A stretch of DNA of 64,000 nucleotides from Kazachstania africana CBS 2517 (Eukaryota > Ascomycota > Saccharomycetes > Saccharomycetales > Saccharomycetaceae), in contig NC_018940.1 of the NCBI RefSeq assembly GCF_000304475.1, forward strand, positions 310,001-374,000, in the 5' to 3' direction. Shown here piece after piece: positions 59,436-64,000 of the stretch. The notes beneath the pieces were generated by a model. The model was not told where the DNA came from, ran no database searches, and saw only the letters and a list, made by a program, of their open reading frames with translations. A program made the position numbers and the translations under genes. Positions within the stretch are counted from its first letter, which is position 1; each line of letters begins with the position of its first letter.

Positions 59436-60761
59436 TTTCACAGTTATATCACATTTTCTGTACATAAATAACATACCAATATTACTATTCTTAGTTACTG
59501 AGCTAATTTTTTTTTTTAGGTGTTCATCAAGAGGTGGGATACTCGATTCCTCAGACGTGCTGTCACTTCTCTCGTCAGCCTGAACACCCTTGAAAATAAA
59601 CCTGTATAAAATTCTAAGAATCAAGACTAACCAATATAGATTTACTAGCTGTAGTGCCATAAGTAGAGTGAATGTTATAGTTTGAGAAATCCAACATTTA
59701 TATTGAGACGTTCCAAAGTTCAAAATAAAATTACCTTCCGTACGAAATTCGGTTAGAACTGACCATAAGATCTTAATGTTAACATAGTGACGCAAATATA
59801 TCCATGAGAAAATGAAGACAATGAAAGCTGTCGGGGTATGTTTTGAATCCAGATAATTTAACGTCTTTGAGAGCGCCAAGAAAAAATCAGAGATATCCAT
59901 TGTTATATAAATTGGCAAACCCATCTTAGTGAAATGAAACGTATACGACAACCAAATTAACAGTAATGTGACAGCATGATGGAAGCAGAGTTCTTTGAAA
60001 TCTTTTCTTGGTTTTTCTAATTGCAAAAGGAGAACACAAGCTTGCTGTGTCCAAAATGCTGCTTGACCTAAGTAAAATATTTTGAGTAGATGTGAAATGT
60101 TAAAATCGGGATATGTTTTATACATCGTAGTTGTTCTAAATAACCACAAGTCCGTACCATACATAATGTACAGACCAAAAGGTCCAGCAATACCGTAGTA
60201 AATAATATAGAAAGTCTGTTCCATAATTCTTTTCAGCTTGTGTTTTGACGTTATATGTAATTTTATAACTGCTGGACGAATGATGACATCCATTATAAAC
60301 TCACGTAGAAAGGTGAAAAAGATCATATAGAAGGAAATAAAACACAGATCTTTTGCACCTTTACCGTACATATTCGTATCACCTACTTGATAAGAAATTG
60401 CAACAAACATATGCAATGGATTTGACTCACTTCTGTTGCCCCATAGGAGGTAAACTAAGTATGTGAAAGCAATAATTAATAAAGGCATGATCCAAAGATG
60501 ACGAGAACTCACTTCCCAAAAAGAGACGAAAAATTTCTCAAGTAAGGCAAAGTTACTTTTGGAAGGGGTAGAGAGTATCCTGTGCCATTGTTTAGCGTCA
60601 AGTTTAGCTTGTTTTGATCCTGAAATACCAGTCAAACCAGGCACAGCATCGCCTAAATTGATTTTCCCCAGAGATGAAGAGCGTGGTCGTCTGACACCTG
60701 TCTTAAAAGAAGGAGGACATGGTTGTTCATGAAAAGTTGGAGCTTCAATATCAAAAGGCAT
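59382..60761 (-). CDS. LAG1: Ceramide synthase subunit Lag1/Lac1
   Basis: 459 residues from the ATG at 60761; upstream codons in frame begin only at a GTG (60890). After a Ser/Arg-rich N-terminus with [12 protein letters not shown] it has about 8 transmembrane helices and the Lag1/TLC motif at about 255-310, including the catalytic His pair in [11 protein letters not shown] and [16 protein letters not shown]. The enzyme joins C26 acyl-CoA to sphingoid base in the ER. Gene order with MRP4 favours LAG1 over LAC1, but before duplication-specific loss they are equivalent. The last ~30 residues after an A11 run (59507-59517) are unlike the family and overlap MRP4; one base more or less in that run would end the protein promptly. 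The C-terminus is therefore doubtful. Confidence 0.92.
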   Translation of the reverse strand: MPFDIEAPTFHEQPCPPSFKTGVRRPRSSSLGKINLGDAVPGLTGISGSKQAKLDAKQWHRILSTPSKSNFALLEKFFVSFWEVSSRHLWIMPLLIIAFTYLVYLLWGNRSESNPLHMFVAISYQVGDTNMYGKGAKDLCFISFYMIFFTFLREFIMDVIIRPAVIKLHITSKHKLKRIMEQTFYIIYYGIAGPFGLYIMYGTDLWLFRTTTMYKTYPDFNISHLLKIFYLGQAAFWTQQACVLLLQLEKPRKDFKELCFHHAVTLLLIWLSYTFHFTKMGLPIYITMDISDFFLALSKTLNYLDSKHTPTAFIVFIFSWIYLRHYVNIKILWSVLTEFRTEGNFILNFGTSQYKCWISQTITFTLLMALQLVNLYWLVLILRILYRFIFKGVQADERSDSTSEESSIPPLDEHLKKKISSVTKNSNIGMLFMYRKCDITVKLSSRFYIYTIVLPQTSS

Positions 60762-61913
60762 TCGTCTCAAACTAGTGAAATTAGGTGGGTAGTAAATGGT
60801 TGATAATAGTGAGTTCCTTAGTTTGGAAAAGCGTTGACGAGTTGTGGAAAGGCTGGGTGTCTGAAGCGGTAGGGAAGACGGAGTTAGCACTTCACTTCTA
60901 AAGTCTGGTTCAATGCTTTTTATTTTTACGTTTTCTGTTAGAAATTGATTAAATTGGAAAAAAGTTAATAGAAGTCGATTGAATTTTTAATGTAGAATAG
61001 AACGTTAAAATCCTTCGAAACTTCAATGTTTCGTATTATCGGCTTTTAACTGAATGTAAGGGGAAAGTCGCGCGTGCATTTACCGAAGCATGAAGGAAAC
61101 ACAAATGCGAAATTTCTTCGGAGTCGAATGCAATTTTATTTATTACTCTCGATGACTTAGAGATGTATAAAATGCGTCTTCAAAGACTTGCATCTCTTAA
61201 GCAAAAGTTCGTGATAGTACCCTCTTAATGGAACATATTCATAGGTCAGCTTTAAGATCACCTAGTAGATTCTTTCATTTTCCGTTGTGAAAACTTGCAG
61301 CTAAATCGATTTTTGGACAATATACACTGGCAAAGAGGATATTTTCATTAATGTTCAAGAGTTGTAGCACACATTTTAAGCCTTTATTTCTATTCATATA
61401 TCTACTACATGGGATCTCTACATATGGGCGGCGTCCCTAAATATAATCAATGCCTTACATAGACGTTTTGTACAATGACCCAATCTCATTGTGCATGACA
61501 AAAAGTGAAATTGGCAGGGAGCCACTTGATTTCTCATTCTTCGGCCCTACTACGACCATTCATTGTTGACATTATTAATCAAATTAACGTAAGAAACGTC
61601 CACTTTCTCTGAGATGTCATCTGTCACCAATCATCAATCGGTGACGTTTATCCTTTGAAAAAAAAAATGCAGCCGTTCCTGTTCCTAGCTGCCATGTTAT
61701 TTTGCACGTGTCGAGTGGTTTTTTTTTTTGGACACTTCTCATAGTTTCCATCTTTAGGTCCGTTCAGTAAAGAAAATAAAAAAGAAAAATAAGATATATA
61801 CCTGCAGAATAATCGTCATCCTCATTATTACCAGATCAAATAGTAACAGTTATTTACTATCTACTTGAACCCTTTCCTAAATATATGAGCAATTGGAGCT
61901 TAGTTTAATAAGA
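60762..61913. other. LAG1-OSH7 intergenic region (ancestral centromere position)
   Basis: 1.15 kb between divergent genes. In S. cerevisiae the corresponding interval on both sister chromosomes includes a centromere plus genes such as RPL14 and HSE1 or CAP1; none of these is here. I searched both strands for a CDEIII core (TTTCCGAA-like) next to an AT-rich tract and a CDEI (RTCACRTG) and found no convincing set. A CACGTG at 61705-61710 is the nearest to CDEI. Confidence 0.55.
61705..61710. promoter_or_regulatory. CACGTG E-box upstream of OSH7
   Basis: CACGTG 204 bp upstream of the OSH7 ATG, a possible site for Cbf1, Pho4 or Ino2-Ino4. Flanking bases do not fit the centromeric CDEI octamer. 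A single short site, so weak. Confidence 0.35.
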
Positions 61914-63245
61914 ATGACATTGGGAAAATTCAAACTTTCAAACACCAATAGTGCCTCGTCATCAACTAACTTAAGTAGCTCTAATAACTCTATCAACTGT
62001 AAGGCTGCAAGAACTGTTGATACAGACGATATAGATGAAAACGATGAATCAGGTCAAAATATTATATTGAGTATCATTGCTCAGTTAAAGCCAGGCTGTG
62101 ATCTATCAAGGGTGACTTTACCAACATTTATTTTAGAAAAAAAGTCAATGCTAGAAAGAATCACCAACCAATTACAATTTCCTAGTATCTTACTTGATGC
62201 ACACTTAGAAGAAGATGAATTAACAAGATTTATCAAGGTTATCAAGTGGTATCTGGCTGGTTGGCATATTGCCCCAAAAGCAGTAAAAAAACCGCTTAAT
62301 CCTGTACTTGGTGAGCATTTTACTGCCTATTGGGATCTTCCAAACAAGCAACAAGCCTTCTATATTGCCGAGCAAACGAGCCACCACCCTCCCAAATCTG
62401 CTTATTTTTATATGATTCCAGAGTCTCATATCAGAGTTGATGGTGTAGTCATTCCAAAATCAAGATTTTTAGGTAATTCAACAGCTGCTATGATGGCTGG
62501 TTTGACAGTTTTACAATTTCTCGATATTAAGGACTCAAAAGGAAACCCTGAAAAGTATACCTTGACCCAACCAAATATGTACGCAAGAGGCATCCTGTTC
62601 GGTAAAATGAGAATTGAATTAGGTGACCACATGGTAATTAAGGCACCAAATTATTACGTCGATATTGATTTCAAAACTAAGGGATTTATATCAGGAACTT
62701 ACGACGTGATAGAAGGTATAATTAAGGACTACAATGGTAAGGAATATTATGAAATTTCAGGTAAATGGAATGATGTTATGTATTTTAGAGACCTCAGAAT
62801 TAAAAATGCTAAGAAGGTAATTCTATTTGATACTCATAATGACGTCCGTTCTGTACCACAAGTTCGTCCACTAAAAGAACAGGGGGAATACGAATCAAGA
62901 AGATTATGGAAAAAAGTAACCGATGCTTTGGCAGCCCGTAATCATGAGGTTGCAACGGATGAGAAGCTTAAAATTGAGAATTACCAGAGAGAACTGGCGA
63001 AAAAAAGAGTAGGCGATGGCGTAGAATTTCATCCAAAACTTTTCAAAGACGGTAAGCCAGAAGATGACCTTGACTTCTATATCTATAAGCATATTCCTGA
63101 TGGTGATGATTATGAAGAACAAATCAAAAGCATTTTGGAAATTGCTCCAATATTACCGGGCCAAAAATTCACTGAAAAGTTCTCAATTCCTGCATATAAG
63201 AAACATCATATTCAGGAAAAGCAGCTTTCTCAACTATCCAGTTAA
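61914..63245 (+). CDS. OSH7: Oxysterol-binding-protein homolog Osh6/Osh7
   Basis: 443 residues from the ATG at 61914; the frame extends upstream only to a TTG at 61893. It is a short ORP without PH or ankyrin domains, like Osh6 and Osh7. The ORD signature EQTSHHPP lies near 153-160, preceded by KKPLNPVLGE. Osh6/Osh7 move phosphatidylserine from ER to plasma membrane in exchange for PI4P. Gene order (LAG1 then OSH, divergent) fits OSH7 (YHR001W); OSH6 (YKR003W) is its duplicate and cannot be excluded. Next to the ceramide synthase gene it makes a small lipid-related pair, inherited by synteny rather than as a functional cluster. Confidence 0.92.
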   Translation: MTLGKFKLSNTNSASSSTNLSSSNNSINCKAARTVDTDDIDENDESGQNIILSIIAQLKPGCDLSRVTLPTFILEKKSMLERITNQLQFPSILLDAHLEEDELTRFIKVIKWYLAGWHIAPKAVKKPLNPVLGEHFTAYWDLPNKQQAFYIAEQTSHHPPKSAYFYMIPESHIRVDGVVIPKSRFLGNSTAAMMAGLTVLQFLDIKDSKGNPEKYTLTQPNMYARGILFGKMRIELGDHMVIKAPNYYVDIDFKTKGFISGTYDVIEGIIKDYNGKEYYEISGKWNDVMYFRDLRIKNAKKVILFDTHNDVRSVPQVRPLKEQGEYESRRLWKKVTDALAARNHEVATDEKLKIENYQRELAKKRVGDGVEFHPKLFKDGKPEDDLDFYIYKHIPDGDDYEEQIKSILEIAPILPGQKFTEKFSIPAYKKHHIQEKQLSQLSS

Positions 63246-64000
63246 GTATCGTTCGGGCCCTGTTTGGACTGGGTAGGGAGAAAGCTATTAAGTTTTGTAT
63301 TAATGCACTCAAAAACATTTTTAATTTTCTGTATTTGTAAATACCTAAAGTTAAGATTTATCTCATCTTTAAAAGAACTTTCTATATTACTTTTTGAATA
63401 AATTTGAGCAAAATTTCGCACAGTTATAAGCTTGCATTTATGAGTCTCTTTAAAAATAGAATCGCCGGTGCCATGGCTTGACGAAATAAGCACACCTAAC
63501 CGGATTTCTTTCTTACCATAAAGCAAACCAAATTTTAACCTCTATCGTATAGAAACGGAATTAATAGTGACATTAATGAAAAATTGTGAAGCCCTCTATG
63601 GCTTGCCAAGGGATATAGTTTTTCTACCTATCAAGGCTAGTTCGCTATGACAATAACTTTATAAGTTTGGTATACTTTCTTTTGCTAGAATTTTTTTCTT
63701 TTCAAAAGAGTATAAGGACCGTCGATCATTTCATAGCCTATCTTTAGAGTATACTCCATCTGTTATTTACTGCCTCTCAAGTAACTGAAAAGATGATGAA
63801 GAGCTCATTTTTTGCAACTATCACTCCGAAATTCAGTTTGGCTATTTCTTTAATGCGCAAAATCTGAAACTGTCTTGAGCTCACTACCTCGATTGAGAAG
63901 ACTGCAAGCTTATCACATTACTTGAAGCAGCAAGGTGTAGGACTCAGAAATAAAGTATGGAAACCTTGAATAAACTAATAACTGCTTTGTCTCAGCTAAT
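63246..64000. other. Region right of OSH7
   Basis: 755 bp to the window edge with no gene recognised. QCR10, which follows OSH7 in S. cerevisiae and has an intron, was looked for; no GTATGT 5' splice site or matching exon was seen. The 94-codon minus-strand frame at 63242-63526 has no recognisable content. Confidence 0.5.

Noticed and set aside
61130..61150. TCCGAA core on the minus strand as a CDEIII centromere element
   Set aside because: Only the CCGAA core matches; flanking positions fit poorly and no CDEI lies at the right distance beyond an AT-rich tract.
63242..63526. 94-codon minus-strand frame after OSH7
   Set aside because: Overlaps the OSH7 stop, resembles no known family and does not match the QCR10 expected at this position.

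Overview
The window is a gene-dense, AT-rich stretch of nuclear DNA from a budding yeast of the family Saccharomycetaceae. Compact intron-free genes, three tRNA genes, Saccharomyces-type promoter elements and a decayed Ty1/copia element support this. Gene order from IML2 to IKS1 follows the left arm of S. cerevisiae chromosome X without interleaved genes from the sister (chromosome XI) track, so the species is most likely post-whole-genome-duplication. The right-hand block mixes genes that S. cerevisiae keeps on two sister chromosomes (STE20, SHU1, MRP4, LAG1 from VIII; MRT4 from XI). This points to a lineage that separated from Saccharomyces early after the duplication, such as Naumovozyma, Kazachstania or a relative. 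I cannot fix the species from sequence alone.

Layout: (1) 1-12.4 kb: partial IML2, ARP4, SCP160 and the two secreted CAP-protein genes PRY1 and PRY3, separated by unusually long non-coding DNA. (2) 14.2-28.4 kb: NET1, SMC3, JEM1, PSF2, ARG2 and an AMP-deaminase-like pseudoenzyme gene. (3) 29.3-34.8 kb: tRNA-Cys, UTP18, S-formylglutathione hydrolase, MPM1, DLS1. (4) 35.1-45.4 kb: YHC3, BNA3, NUP82 and LAS21, reversed as a block relative to S. cerevisiae and bracketed by two tRNA-Thr(AGT) genes in opposite orientation. (5) IKS1, then a synteny breakpoint holding wreckage of a Ty1/copia pol gene including a head-to-head inverted pair of integrase fragments. (6) 53.5-63.2 kb: STE20, MRT4, SHU1, MRP4, LAG1/LAC1 and OSH6/OSH7, a block that in S. 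cerevisiae lies beside a centromere, though no point centromere is recognisable here.

Most genes are housekeeping: chromatin and cohesion (ARP4, DLS1, SMC3, PSF2, SHU1), nucleolus and ribosome assembly (NET1, UTP18, MRT4, MRP4), ER and lipid functions (JEM1, LAS21, LAG1, OSH7, SCP160), signalling (STE20, IKS1) and metabolism (ARG2, BNA3, SFGH). Promoters show expected regulons: paired MCB boxes upstream of SMC3, and PAC plus RRPE motifs upstream of UTP18 and MRT4. No wholly new system was found. The best leads are the tRNA-bounded inversion, the Ty-containing breakpoint, the pseudoenzyme, the missing centromere signature, an A11 tract controlling the LAG1 C-terminus, and an overlapping upstream ORF on ARG2. 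Several reading frames extend to non-ATG codons; starts given here are the first plausible ATG.
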